Below are positions 47,063 to 58,305 of a stretch of 64,000 nt of DNA, in pieces. The notes below the pieces were generated by a model, which saw nothing but the letters and a program-made list of their open reading frames with translations, was not told the origin of the DNA and ran no database searches. The DNA is from Capra hircus (Eukaryota > Chordata > Mammalia > Artiodactyla > Bovidae), in assembly GCF_001704415.2 (NCBI RefSeq), contig NW_017189729.1, positions 1 to 64,000 of the forward strand, in the 5' to 3' direction. The position numbers and the translations under genes were made by a program. Numbering within the stretch: position 1 is the stretch's first letter; every line of letters begins with the position of its first letter.

Positions 47063-48144
47063 TGTTTTCTAAATGAAGAAAGTCCTTTGAACACTTTTTA
47101 TAATGTTGGTTTAGTATTGATTAGCTTTTTATGTCTTTGGTTGTTGGAGAAGTTCTTTTATGTTTCTTCATCCTTAATTATAACCTTCTTGGGTAGAGTG
47201 TGTTAGGTTGAAAGCTTTTCCCTTTCAGCACTTTAATGATATCATTCTATTCCCATGTGCTCTGCAATTTTCTGCTGAAAAATAAGTTGATAGCCTTATA
47301 GGAGTTCCCTTGTACTTGACTTTCTTTTTCTCTTTCTGCTGTTTCACTTTAAATTCTACCATTTTAATTATATGCCTTGGTGTGGGTTTCTTTTGACTAA
47401 TCTTGTTTGGAAACTCTGTGCTTTCTGTAGCTGGATATTTCCTTCTTCAGATGTGGGAAATGTCCACCTATAATTTAATCAAACATATTTCTGACCACTT
47501 TATTTCCCTCTTTTCCTTCTGGAACCGCTTTAATGTAAATATTAGTAATTTTGATGTTGTCCCAAAGATTTTATAAACTATCCTTAAATTTTAAAAATGT
47601 GCTCTTCTTTTTTTTTTCTTCTGATTGCAAGGTTGCTATTATTCTTTCAGATCACTTATGTATTCTGTATCACCTAATCTGCTATAAATTCCTTCTAATG
47701 TACTTTTCACTTCAGTTATTGTATTCTTCAGCTCCAACTGGTCAGTTTTTATACTTTTTAGTTCTTTGTTAATTACCTCTGGGATTTTTATTTTGTTCCA
47801 TTGATCCATATTTCAGTCTTTGTGCCAGTACCATACTGTCTTGATGACAGTAGCTCTGTAATATAGTCTGAGGTCAGGCAGGTTGATTCTTCCCATTCCA
47901 TTCTTCTTCCTCAAGATTGCTTTGGCTATTTGAGTTTTTTTTTTGTATTTCCATACAAATTGTGAAATTATTTGTTCTAGTTTTCTGAAAAATAGTGTTG
48001 GTAGCTTGAAAGGGACTACACTGTATCTATAGATTGCTTTGGGTAGTATGCTCATTTTCACTATATTGATTCTTCTGATCCATGAACATAGTATATTTCT
48101 CCATTGATTTGTATCATCTTTGATTTCTTTCATCAGTGTTTTGT

Positions 48145-48146
<2 letters not shown>

Positions 48147-48187
<41 letters not shown>
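48147..48187. repeat. (AT)n microsatellite
   Basis: 41 bp of uninterrupted AT dinucleotides lie inside L1 ORF2. The other L1 copy has TATATATAGAAAAC at this place, a likely seed for the expansion. Confidence 0.97.
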
Positions 48188-48190
<3 letters not shown>

Positions 48191-48621
48191 TTCTTTTGTT
48201 TCCTTAGGTAGACTTATTCCTAAGTATTTTATTTTTTTCATTGTAATGGTGAATGGAATTGTTTACTTACATTATTTTTCAGTTTTCTCATTGTTAGTGC
48301 ATAAGAATACAAGGGATTTCTCTGTGTTAATTTTATATCTTGTAACTTTACTATATTAATTGATTAGCTCTAGTAATTTTCTGGTGGTATCTTTAGGGTT
48401 TTCTATGAAAAGGTTCATGTCATCTGCAAACAGTGAGAGTTTTACTTCTTTTCCAATCTGGATTCTTTTTATTTCATTTTCTTCTCTGATTACTGTGTCT
48501 AAAACTTCCAAAACTCTGTTGAATAATAGAGGTGATAGTGGGCACCCTTGTCTTATTCCTAACTTTAGCAGATGCATTCAATAATTCATCATTGAAAATA
48601 AAGTTTGCTGGGGGTATATCA

Positions 48622-48902
48622 CGCTGCTGCTGCTGCTGCTAAGTTGCTTCAGTTGTGTCTGATTCTGTCCGGCCCCATAGATGGCAGCCCACAAGGCTCC
48701 TCTGTCCCTGGGATTCTCCAGGCAAGAACACTGCAGTGGATTGCTATTTCCTTCTCCAATGAATGAAAGTGAAAAGTAAAGGTGAAGTCGCTCAGTCCTG
48801 TCCGACTCTTCGCGACCCCATGGACTGCAGCTTACCAGGCTCCCCCATCCATGGGATTTCCAGGCAAGAGTACTGGAGTGGGGTGCCATTGCCTTCTCTG
48901 GT
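48622..48902 (-). mobile_element. BOV-A2 SINE with perfect 10-bp TSD
   Basis: Reverse BOV-A2 with a GCTGCTGCTGCTGCTGCTAAG start. GGGTATATCA occurs at 48612-48621 and 48903-48912. Confidence 0.93.
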
Positions 48903-50179
48903 GGGTATATCATATATGGCTTTTATTATGTTGAGGTATATTCCTTCTTTGCCTGCTTTCTGGAGGGTTTATTTATTTTTTTTTTACCATAAATGGATGT
49001 TGAATTTTGTCAAAGGCTTTCTCTTTATCTATCGAGATAATCAAATGATTTTTTCTTTCAATTTGTTAATTCGGTATATTACATTGATTATTTTGTGAAT
49101 ATTAATGAATCCTTACATTCCTGGGATAAAGCCCAGGTGGTCAGGATGTATGATCTTTTTAAAATGTTGTTGGATTCTGTTTGCTAGAAATTCATTAAGG
49201 ATTTTTGCATCTATGTTCATCACTGATATTGGCCTGTAGTTTTCTTTTTTTTTGTGGCATCTTTGTCTGTTTTTGCTTTTAGGGTGATGGTGGCATAGAA
49301 AGAGTTTGTCAGTTTACTTTACTCTGCAATTTTCTGGCAGAGTTTGAGTAGGACAGGTGTTAGCTCTTCTCTAAAATTTTGGTAGAATCCCCCTGTGAAG
49401 CCATCTGGTTCTGAGCCTTTGTTGTTTAGAAGATTTTTGATTACAGTTTTGATATTCAGGCTTGTGATGGGTCTCTGAAGATTTTCTATTTCTTCCTGGT
49501 TCAGTTTTGGAAGATTATACTTTTCATGGGAGGTCAGGGGAGGTGGCCGAAAAGAGCAAACCCATGTCCAAGGAGCGGTAGCTGCTCAGGCACAGGAGGG
49601 CCGAGAAGAGCTATTACACGTTCAAGGTCAGGAGGGGCAGCCTTGAGGAGATGCCCCTCATCCAAGGAAAGGAGCAGCAGCTGTGCTTTGCTGGAGCAAA
49701 CATGAAGAGATACCCCAAGTCCAAGGTAAGAGAACACAAGTAAGACGGTAGGTGTTGCAAGAGGGCATCAGAGGGCAGACACACTGAAATCATAATCACA
49801 GAAAACTAGCCAATCTGATCACATGGAACACAGCCGTGTCTAACTCAATGAAACTAAGCCATGCCATGTGGGGCCACCCAAGACGGGAGGGTCATGGTGG
49901 AGAGGTCTGACAGAATGTGGCCCACTGGAGAAAGGAATGGCAAACCACTTCAGGATTCTTGCCTTGAGAACCCTGTGAACAGTATGAAAAGACAAAATGA
50001 CAGGATACTGAAAGGGGAACTCCCCGGGTTGGTAGGTGTCCAATATGCTACTGGAGATCAATGGAGAAATAACTTCAGAAACAATGAAAGGATGGTGCCA
50101 AAGTAAAAGCAATATCCAGTTGCGGATATGACTGTTGATAGAAGCAAGGTCTGATGCTGTAAAGAGCAATATTGCATAG

Positions 50180-52370
50180 GAACCTGGAATTTGGGTCCAT
50201 GAATCAAGGCAAATTGGAAGTGGTCAAACAGGAGATGGCAAGAGTGAACATTGACATTCCAGGAATCAGCGAACTAAAATGGACTGGAATGGGTGAATTT
50301 AACTCAGATGATGATTATATCTAGTACTGTGGGCAGGACTCCCTTAGAAGAAATGGAGTAGCCATCATGGTCAACAAGAGTAAAAAATGCAGTACTTGGA
50401 TGCAATATCAAAAATGTCAGAATGATCTCTGTTCATTTCCAAGGCAAACCATTTAATATCATGGTAATCTAAGCCAATGCCCCAAACGGTAATGCTGAAG
50501 AAGCTGAAGTTGAATGGTTCTATGAAGACCTACAAGAACTTTTAAAACTAACACTGGAAAAAGATGTCCTTTTCCTTATAGGGGACTGGAATGCAAAAGT
50601 AAGAAGTCAAGAAAGACCTGGGGTAACAGGCAAATTTGGCCTTGGAGTATGGAATGAAGCAGGGCAAAGGCCAATAGAGTTTTGCCAAGAGAACGCACTG
50701 GTCATAACAAACATCCTCTTACAACAACACAAGAGAAGATTCGACACATGGACATCACCAGATGGTCAGTACCGAAATCAGAATGATTATATTCTTTGCA
50801 CCCAAAGATGGAGAAGCTGTTTACAGTCAGCAAAAACAAGACCAGGAGCTGACTGTGGCTTAGATCATGAACTACTTATTCCTAAATTCAGACTGAAATT
50901 GAAGAAAGTGGGGGGAAACCACTAGACCATTCAGGTATGACCTAAATCAAATCCCTTATGATTATACAGTGGAAGTGAGAAATAGATTTAAGGGAATACA
51001 TCTGATAGACAGAGTGCCTGATCAACTGTGGACAGAGGTTTGTGATATTATCCAGGAGACAGTGATCAAGACCATCCCCATGGAAAAGAAATGCAAAAAA
51101 GCAAAATGGCTGTCTGGGCAGGCCTTACAAATAGTTGTGAAAAGAAGAGAAGTGAAAAGCAAAAGAGAAAAGGAAAGATATAAACATCTGAATGCAGAGT
51201 TCCAAAGAATAGCAAAGAGAGATTAGAAAGCCTTCTTCAGCAATCAATGAAAAGAAATAGAAGAAGAGATTAGAAAGCCTTCTTCAGCAATCAATGAAAA
51301 GAAATAGAAGAAAACAACAGAACGGGAAAGCCTAGAGATCTCTACAAGAAGGTTAGAGATACCAAGGGAATATTTCATGCAAAGATGGGCTCGATAAAGG
51401 ACAGAAATGGTATGGACCTAACAGAAGCAGAAGATATTAAGAAGAGGTGGCAAGAATACACAGAAGAACTGTACAAAAAAAGATCATCACGACCCAGATA
51501 ATCACGATGGTGTGATCACTAATCTAGAGCCAGACATCTTGGAATGTGAAGTCAAGTGGGCCTTAGAATGTATCACTATGAACAAAGCTAGTGGAGGTGA
51601 TGGAATTCCAGTTGAGCTGTTTCAAATCCTGAAAGATGATGCTGTGAAAGCACTGCATTCAACATGCCAGCAAATTTGGAAAACTCAGCAGTGGCCACAG
51701 GACTGGAAAAGGTCTCTTTTCATTCCAACCTCAAAGAAAGGCCATGCCAAAGAATGCACAAACTACCGCACAATTGCACTTATCTCACATGCTAGTAAAG
51801 TATTGCTCAAAATTCTCCAAGCCAGGCTTCAGCAGTACGTGAAACAAGAACTTCCAGATGTTTAAGCTTGTTTTAGAGAAGGCAGAGGAACCAGAGATCA
51901 AACTGCCAACAATCTCTGGATCATCAAAAAAGCAAGAGAGTTCCAGAAAAACCATCTATTTCTGCTTTATTGACTATGCCAAAGCTTTCGACTGTGTAGA
52001 TCACAATAAACTGTGCAAAATGCTCAAAGAGATGGGAATACCAGACCACCTGAACTGCCTCTTGAGAAACATATATGGAGGTCTGGAAGCAACAGTTAGA
52101 ACTGGACATGGAACAACACACTGGTTCCAAATAGGAAAATGAGTACGCTAAGGCTGTATATTGCCACCCTGCTTATTTAACTTCTATGCAGAGTACATCA
52201 TGAGAAATGCTGGGCTGGGAGAAGCACAAGCTGGAATCAAGACTGCAGGGAGAAATATCAATAACCTCAGATATGCAGATGATGTTACCCTTATGGCAGA
52301 AAATGAAGACGAACTAAAGAGCCTCTTGATGAAAGTGAAAGAGGGGAGTGAAAAAGTTGGCTTATAGCTC
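50180..52370 (+). pseudogene. BovB endonuclease-reverse transcriptase remnant
   Basis: The endonuclease lies at about 50180-50930, where translating across frames shows a GDWNAK block near 50585 and an LDHELL block near 50862. The linker is at 50969-51226. The reverse transcriptase is at 51512-52367, in three frames that break at 51863 (stop) and at 52141 (stop). The catalytic box near 52272 reads YADD. The frames join only through stops and shifts, so no protein is made. Confidence 0.85.
51219..51312 (+). repeat. 47-bp tandem duplication inside BovB
   Basis: A 47-bp unit starting GAGATTAGAAAGCC is present twice with no mismatch (51219-51265 and 51266-51312). 47 is not a multiple of three, so it shifts the frame. 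Other BovB copies in the window have the unit once. Confidence 0.93.
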
Positions 52371-55300
52371 AACATTCAGAAAACTAAGATCATTGCATCT
52401 GGTCCTATCTGATAATAGTAAATAGATGGGGAATCAGTGCAAACAGTGGTTGACTTTATTTTTGTGGGCTCCAAAATCACTGCAGATGGTGACTGCAGCC
52501 ATGAAATTAAAAGATGTTTACTCCTTGGAAGGAAATTTATGACCAACCTAGATAGCATATTGAAAAGCAGAGATATTACTTTGCTAACAAAGATCCGTGT
52601 AGTCAAGGTATGGTTTTTCCAGTGGTCAGGTATGGATGTGAGAGTTGGTTTGTGAAGAAAGCTGAGCACTGAAGAATTGATGCTTTTGAACTGTGGTGTT
52701 GGACAAGACTCCTGAGAGTCCCTTGAACTGCAAGGAGATCCTACCAGTCCATCCTAAACAAGATCAGTCTTGCATGTTCATTGGAAGGATTGATGCTGAA
52801 GCTGAAACTCCAATACTTTGGCCACTTCATGCAAAGAGGTGACTCACTGGAAAGAACCCTGATTCTGGGAGGGATTGAGGGCAGGAGAACAAGGGGATGA
52901 CAGAGGATGAGATGGCTGGATGGCATCACCAACTCGTTGGACTTGAGTTTGAGTGAACTCCAGGAGTTGTTGATGGACAGGGAGGCCTGGCGTGTGTGAT
53001 TCATGGAGTTGCGAAGATTCGGACACAACTGATCAGCTGAACTCAACCGAACTGAAACTTTTCTAAAAATTCGTCCATTTTTGCGAGTTGTCTATTTTAC
53101 TGGCATACTGTTGCTGATTAGTAGTCTCCTATGATCCTTTGTATTTCTGTGTTGTCTGTTGTGATTTTTCCAATTTCATTTCTAATTTTATTGATTTGGT
53201 TCTTCTTATTTTTTTTTCCTTTATGAGTCTGGCTAATGGTTTGTCTCTTTCATTTATCTTCTCAAAGAACCTACTTTCAGTTTTGTTATAGTCTCTTCTG
53301 TTTCTTTTTCATTTATTTCTGCCCCCATTTTTATCATTTCTTTCCTTCTACTAACCCTGGGGTTTTTCATTTCTTCTTTTTCTAGTTGCTTTATGTGTAA
53401 CGTTAGGTTCTTTATTTTATTTTTCTCTTGTTTCTTGAAGCAATCGTGTATTGCTTTGAACCTTCCCCTTAGCAATGCTTTTTCTGAACCCCACAGGTTT
53501 TGGTTGTCGTGTTTTCATTTTAATTTGTTTCTATGCATATTTTGATTTCTTTTTTGGTTTCTTCTATTATATTTGTTATTTAGAAGCACTTTGTTTAGCC
53601 TTCATATGTTTGTATTTTTAATAGTTTTTTTTTTCCTGTAGTTGACATCTAATCTTACCACTTTGTGATCAGAAAAAGATGCTTCCAATGATTTCAATTT
53701 TTTTAAATTTTCCAAGGCTAGATTTATGGCCTAGGATCTGATCTATCCTGGAGAATGTTCCTTGTACAGTTGAAAAAGAGGTGAAATTCATTGTTTTGGG
53801 GTGAAATGTCCTAAAGATATATAATTAGGTCTAACTGGTCCATTTTATCTTTTAAAATTTGTGTTTCCTTTCTAATTTTCTGCTTGATTGATCTATCCAT
53901 AGTTGTGAGTGGGGTATTAAAGTCTCCCACTATTATTGTGTTACTGTTAATTTCCCTTTTCATACTTGTTAGCATTTGCATTACATATTGCAGTATTCCT
54001 ATGTTGGGAGCATATATATTTATAATTCTTGTAACTTATTCTTGTATTGATTCTTTGATCATTATGTAGTGTCCTTCTTTGTCTCTTTTCACAGCCGTTG
54101 TTTTAAAGTCTATTTTTTCTGATATGAGTACTGCTACTCCTGCTTTCTTTTGGTCATAATTTGCATGAAAAATCGTTTTCCATTCCTTCACTTTCAGTCT
54201 GTATGTGTCCCTTGTTTTGAGGTGGGTCTCTCGTAGACAGCATATATAGGGGTCTTGTTTTTGTATCCATGCTGGGAAAACTGGTCAAGCACTTGTAAAA
54301 GAATGAAACTAGAACACTTTCTAACACCATACACAAAAATAAACTCAAAATGGATTAAAGATCTAAACGTAAGAACAGAAACCTCTAAAACTCCTAGAGG
54401 AAAACATAGGCAAAACACTCTCTGACATAAGTCACAGCAGGATCCTCTATGACCTGCCTTCCAGAGTAATGGAAATAACAGCAAAAATAAACTATGTGAC
54501 CTAATTAAACTTAAAGCTTTTGCACAGTGAAAGAAACTATAAGCAAGGTGAAAAGATAGTCTTCAGAATGGGAGAAAATAATACCAAACGAAGCAACTGA
54601 CAAAGAATTAATCTCAGAAATGTATAAGCAGTTCCTTCAGCTCAATTGCAGAAAAATAAATGACCTAATCAAAAATTGGCCAAAGAACTAAACAGACATT
54701 TCTCCAAAGGAGACATACAGATGGCTAAGAAACACATGAATACATGCTCAACATCACTCATTATCAGAGAAATCAAAATCAAAACCACAATGATGTACCA
54801 TCTCTCCCCAGTCAGAATGGCTGCTATCAAAAAGTCTACAAACAATAAATGCTGGAGAGGGTGTGGAGGAAAAGGAACCCTCTTACACTGTTGGTGGGAA
54901 TGCAAACTAGTCAAGCCACTATGGAGAACAGTGTGGAGATTCCTTATAAAACTGGAAATAGAACTGCCATATGACCCCGCAATCCCACTGCTAGGCATAC
55001 ACACTGAGGAAACCAGAATTGAATGAGACACGTGTATCCCAATGTTCATCACAGCACTGTTTACAATAGCTAGAACATGGAAGCAACATAGATGTTCATT
55101 GGCAAATAAATGCATAAGAAATTTGTGGTACATATACACAGTGGAATATTACTCAGTATTAAAAAGAATGCATTAGAATCCATTTTAATGAGGTGGATGA
55201 AACTGGTCCTATTATACAGAGTGAAGTAAGTCAGAAAGAGAAACACCAATACAGTATACTAACACATATATATGGAATTAAAATGATGGTAACAATGACC

Positions 55301-55738
55301 CTGCATGTGAGATAGAAAAAGAGATACTGATGTAAAGAACAGACTTTTGGACTCTTTGGGAGAAGACGAGGATGGAATTATTTGAAAGAATAGCATTGAA
55401 ACATATATATTACCATATGTGAAATAGATCGCCAGTCCAGGTTCAATACATGAGACAGGACACTCAGGGCCAGTGTATTGAGATGTCCCTGAGGGATGGG
55501 ATGGGGAGGGAGGTGGGAGAGGGGTTCAGGATGGGGGACACATGTGCACCCATGGTTGATTCATGTCAATATATTTGAAAAACCACTACAATAAAGTAAT
55601 TATCTTCTAAGTAAATTAAATAAATTAATTTAAAAATTTATTCCAAGGGTTAAATAAAATAAAATTCCTCTTACAAAACAACATTGAAGTAGAGGAGAAT
55701 GTGAAAATGGTACATACTTTGGACTTAACCATATATGG

Positions 55739-55836
55739 TTGAAACTGATCTCTGCCACTTACTAGCTTTGTGATTATCAGCAAAGCTGAAACACTCTGTG
55801 CCTCTGTTTCACCATCTGCAAAATGGAAATTTTGAA
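55739..55836 (+). repeat. MIR SINE relic
   Basis: CTCTGCCACTTACTAGC, then TGTGATTATCAGC, then CTCTGTGCCTCTGTTTCACC and ATCTGCAAAATGG follow MIR order closely. Confidence 0.78.
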
Positions 55837-55919
55837 AATTCCATTTTCCCATTAATTTGGTAAGAAATGAATCAGTTAACATGAGAGATAAAAGATGGAT
55901 AATTTCAAGAGATCAAATG

Positions 55920-56120
55920 CACAACACTGAGACTGGAATTAACAATATGGTATTATATACTTAAAAGTTGCTAAGAGAATTGATCCTAAAAGTTCTCACT
56001 ACCAAAACAGAAATGATAAGTATGACATAATAGAGGTGTTAACATTATTGTTAATAATTATATTGTAATATATAAGTGCATCAAATCAACACTTTGTACA
56101 TTTCAAACTTACACAACATA
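55920..56120 (+). repeat. Old L1 (L1MA-type) 3' fragment
   Basis: ACTTAAAAGTTGCTAAGAG, then AAAAGTTCTCACTACC and a TAATATATAAGTGCATCAAAT block resemble the 3' end seen at 29700-29930. Diverged. Confidence 0.6.
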
Positions 56121-56985
56121 AAAATGAGCATGTTTCCATTTATTCCCCATTGTGAACACTGGTTGAACACCAATTCTCACTTCATAGTTCTCCATGAACA
56201 GTTCAACTTTAGATGAGTTTATTATGTTGATTTGATTCAGTAATTTATTTCTTTAGTTTTTCTTTCCTTTTCTCTTCAAAAGAAAGTCCCAAAATGCTTG
56301 AAATTTTATGAGCCTAATAGACGAGAGAAAACGCTCCTACCTATTTGCCTATAAAATTATATTGAATTTAACTGCAAAAGCATATTGGAAGCTTGTTGCT
56401 CCACTGGCCATTATTGGTTGCCCCTTATTATTCCCTATTAAAAGTACACTTTATTTATTTGTCTATTTATTTATCCATTCACGTGAGTTAGACAGATAGT
56501 TATAATCCCATCTACTTCTTAAAGAGATCTTGAGGGTGATCTTATGATCAAAGCCAAGGTACAATTATTACAGGGTAATGGGAAAAAAAAAGTTACTGAG
56601 AAGGAAGAGGACATTCCACTTCACAGGCATTTTTCTCATCTCCTTTCCCCCCAGTCTTTTTTCTTTGCTTTCTTCTTATTCTACCACATTTATTTAGCCC
56701 CTACTGATAATGCCTCTTCTCCAAGCACCTCAAAACAAAGGTAGATTCTCAGTGCTGCATTTCAGTGTTAAATTTAGAAAAAAAAAATGAAGAAGGCTGA
56801 GGTGAAACTGAAGGAGGCATCGTTTAGTAAGCAAAGGGTTCAATAGGTAGCACTATAAAAATTAGAATTTAAACACACCACAACAAACAATGGAGATACT
56901 AAATATTTCCTGAAATGAGGTTTTGATCTATAATAGTTTTCTAATTTCAATGTACAAGTTAGAGGTAGGATTAAGCCTCCTTTTG

Positions 56986-57210
56986 TGTGTGCATGTGTGC
57001 TAAATTGCTTCAGTTGTGTCTGACTCTGTGTGACACTGTGAACAGCAGGCTGCCAGGCTCCTCTGTCCATGGGATTCTGCAGGTAAAAATACTGGAGAGG
57101 GTTGCTGTGCCCTCTTCCAGGAGATCTGCCTGACCAAGGGATCGAACGTCTTTTACATCTCCTGCATTGGCAGGTGGGGTTCTTTACCACTGAGCAACCA
57201 GGGAAGCCCT
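56986..57210 (-). mobile_element. Bov-tA SINE with perfect 9-bp TSD
   Basis: Reverse Bov-tA about 110 bp from the DACH2 exon. CTCCTTTTG occurs at 56977-56985 and 57211-57219. Confidence 0.92.
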
Positions 57211-57319
57211 CTCCTTTTGGAGTAGCTAAGTATACATGTTATTCTCTCCCTTCCTCCTCTCTCCATTTCCAAAATGAGTCAATGAGAGTCACCTTCCTTG
57301 GATTCCTAAAGACACTCAC

Positions 57320-57451
57320 CTGTATTAGAGTTAAGATCATCAGGCTCTGATTCATTTCCATTTTGGCTTCCTTTTCCCTGAAGAGTGTTCATGGCTATAA
57401 GCTTCATCTTCTGCAGCTTCATTGCCTCAGCCATTGCTGCAGCTGTTATAC
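57320..57451 (-). CDS. DACH2: DACH2 internal coding exon
   Basis: 132 bp on the minus strand are bounded by an AG acceptor (57452-57453, after GGTTCTGGTTTT) and a strong donor GTGAGT (57314-57319). Translated with the first two bases closing a glycine codon, it reads ITAAAMAEAMKLQKMKL, continues through SQNGNESEPDDLNSNT, and ends one base into a G codon (phase 1 to 1). From memory this matches DACH2; DACH1 has a long alanine run and MKVKKIKLEAM here instead. The segment lies in the linker between the N-terminal dachshund domain and the C-terminal coiled-coil domain. The protein is a nuclear transcription cofactor of the PAX-SIX-EYA-DACH network. The open frame continues into the intron on both sides, which is not coding. 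No other known DACH2 exon is visible in the window. Confidence 0.85.
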
Positions 57452-57798
57452 CTAAAACCAGAACCATTCCTTTTAAAACAGGGATCATTTCTTAATATAA
57501 TTGAAAACAGGATACATTTAATAGGCCTATACTACACAGCACAAGCCAAAAGGAAACCCGAGTCTAATTTATGAACAATATCCCTTCAAAATTTAATTTT
57601 CTACTCTTGTAATAACTTCATCTTACAATGGACAAGATGAAAATCTGAAAAAAAAAACATTAAATATGGGTCTGATTCTCAATTCAAAACAGAGAAAACA
57701 TTGAGCAAAACATGAAAAATTTGGGAAAATACCAAAACTTGCTAATGTCTTGTGGTGTCTAGTAAGAGCTCTTGATAGTGGTTTAAGACAGAACTCAC
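57452..57798 (-). other. Short intron between the two exons
   Basis: 347 bp from donor GTGAGT (57793-57798) to acceptor AG (57452-57453). It contains no repeat, unlike the rest of the window. If the upstream exon is skipped this belongs to a larger intron. Confidence 0.6.
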
Positions 57799-57930
57799 CA
57801 TGCACTAAAAACCCATCTAAGACAACACTGTCAGAAGAGGCACTCTGAAATTCTAGAGGGGATGACTTTCTAGGGAATATCCTTGTTGACCCTTCTGCTG
57901 AAGAATGGGCTATTTTGCCTCGAAAGTTAC
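57799..57930 (-). CDS. DACH2: Candidate cassette exon of DACH2
   Basis: 132 bp on the minus strand lie between an acceptor with a T-rich tract (TTCATTTTTTCTAAG, AG at 57931-57932) and a donor GTGAGT (57793-57798). The frame is open throughout: the first two bases close a glycine-type codon, then NFRGKIAHSSAEGS, through SSPLEFQSASSDS, to LDGFLVH and one base of the next codon. Phase is 1 to 1, identical to the exon downstream, so it could be spliced in or out without a shift. The peptide is rich in serine, like other linker parts of DACH proteins. I do not recall it in the main human DACH2 form, so it may be an alternative exon or a chance open segment. Confidence 0.6.
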
Positions 57931-57932
57931 CT

Positions 57933-58305
57933 TAGAAAAAATGAATAAAGTGGAGTAAACACTTAAATAGTCATCATACTTTTACCAGCCTCCTTCTTAT
58001 ATGCTGAGAGAAAAAAAGAAAAGAAAACATAGCAGATCACTGCAGAAACTGTGCCAGCCCTTGCAATATAATTACATACTTTTATTAATATAAAGCAATT
58101 TTTACAATGCTTGTGTAAACTCACCTATATTCATAGACAAACCTCCACACACAAACACCACACCCACTTCTATACCCATGTGAACTCACAAATACAGACA
58201 CATGTGCATATTACATTCACACATCAGATTTGCCAATTTAGAAAGAATGTGTGCAAATGGAGGAATGGAAGAACGTGTGCTAACGTCTTCTCATAAGAAC
58301 ATCAG
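57933..58305. other. Intron sequence with CA-rich stretch
   Basis: Contains a loosely CA-rich stretch (about 58130-58225). No repeat family or exon is recognised. The next upstream DACH2 exon is not in the remaining window. Confidence 0.5.

Larger units (their letters stand above)
39789..47774 (-). mobile_element. Old L1 (L1M-type), minus strand, host of many insertions
   Basis: Separated pieces follow L1 order from right to left: 5' region and ORF1-side sequence (47063-47774), then 46180-46902, 45800-45893, 44188-45107 (endonuclease-to-fingers region), 40384-40923 and 39789-39873 (reverse-transcriptase region). Inserted in it are an L1 3' end, an LTR holding a BovB, a second BovB, a BOV-A2 SINE and another L1 3' end. 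No long ORF2 frame survives on the minus strand. Exact limits are approximate because the element is diverged. Confidence 0.75.
49526..53056 (+). mobile_element. Full-length BovB inside an L1
   Basis: 3.5 kb, the only copy here that reaches the BovB 5' untranslated part (about 49526-50180, including a GTGGGGCCACCCAAGACG block). ACTTTTC at 49519-49525 and 53057-53063 is a 7-bp TSD, and the host L1 reads on across it. The coding region is broken by many stops and shifts and by an internal 47-bp duplication. Confidence 0.9.
47775..55640 (+). mobile_element. Ruminant L1 with 5' inversion, split by a SINE and a BovB
   Basis: 47775-54272 is L1 ORF2 on the minus strand (endonuclease at the right, WYWHKD region at the left). 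54273-55640 is the following part of ORF2, the 3' UTR and the tail on the plus strand, starting about 130 bp further along the L1 at GCTGGGAAAACTGG. This is what twin priming gives. Minus frames 47813-48241 and 48356-48577 hold reverse-transcriptase pieces, the latter with LSLFADDMNLF; plus frame 54676-55026 holds the C-terminus. No TSD could be paired. Confidence 0.85.
55641..56976. other. Intron sequence with old repeats
   Basis: Apart from the MIR and the L1 relic listed separately, no repeat or exon was recognised. Confidence 0.45.

Noticed and set aside
48147..48187. AT-rich replication origin or regulatory element
   Set aside because: A simple (AT)n expansion of an L1 sequence that is TATATATAG in a sister copy.
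48578..48913. 111-codon frame
   Set aside because: Falls wholly on a BOV-A2 SINE and its TSD.
57320..57451. DACH1 instead of DACH2
   Set aside because: From memory DACH1 has a polyalanine run and MKVKKIKLEAM at this place, which is not seen; the X-like repeat load also favours DACH2.
57623..57805. 60-codon minus frame past the candidate cassette exon
   Set aside because: It runs through the GTGAGT donor into the intron; only the part upstream of the donor could be coding.
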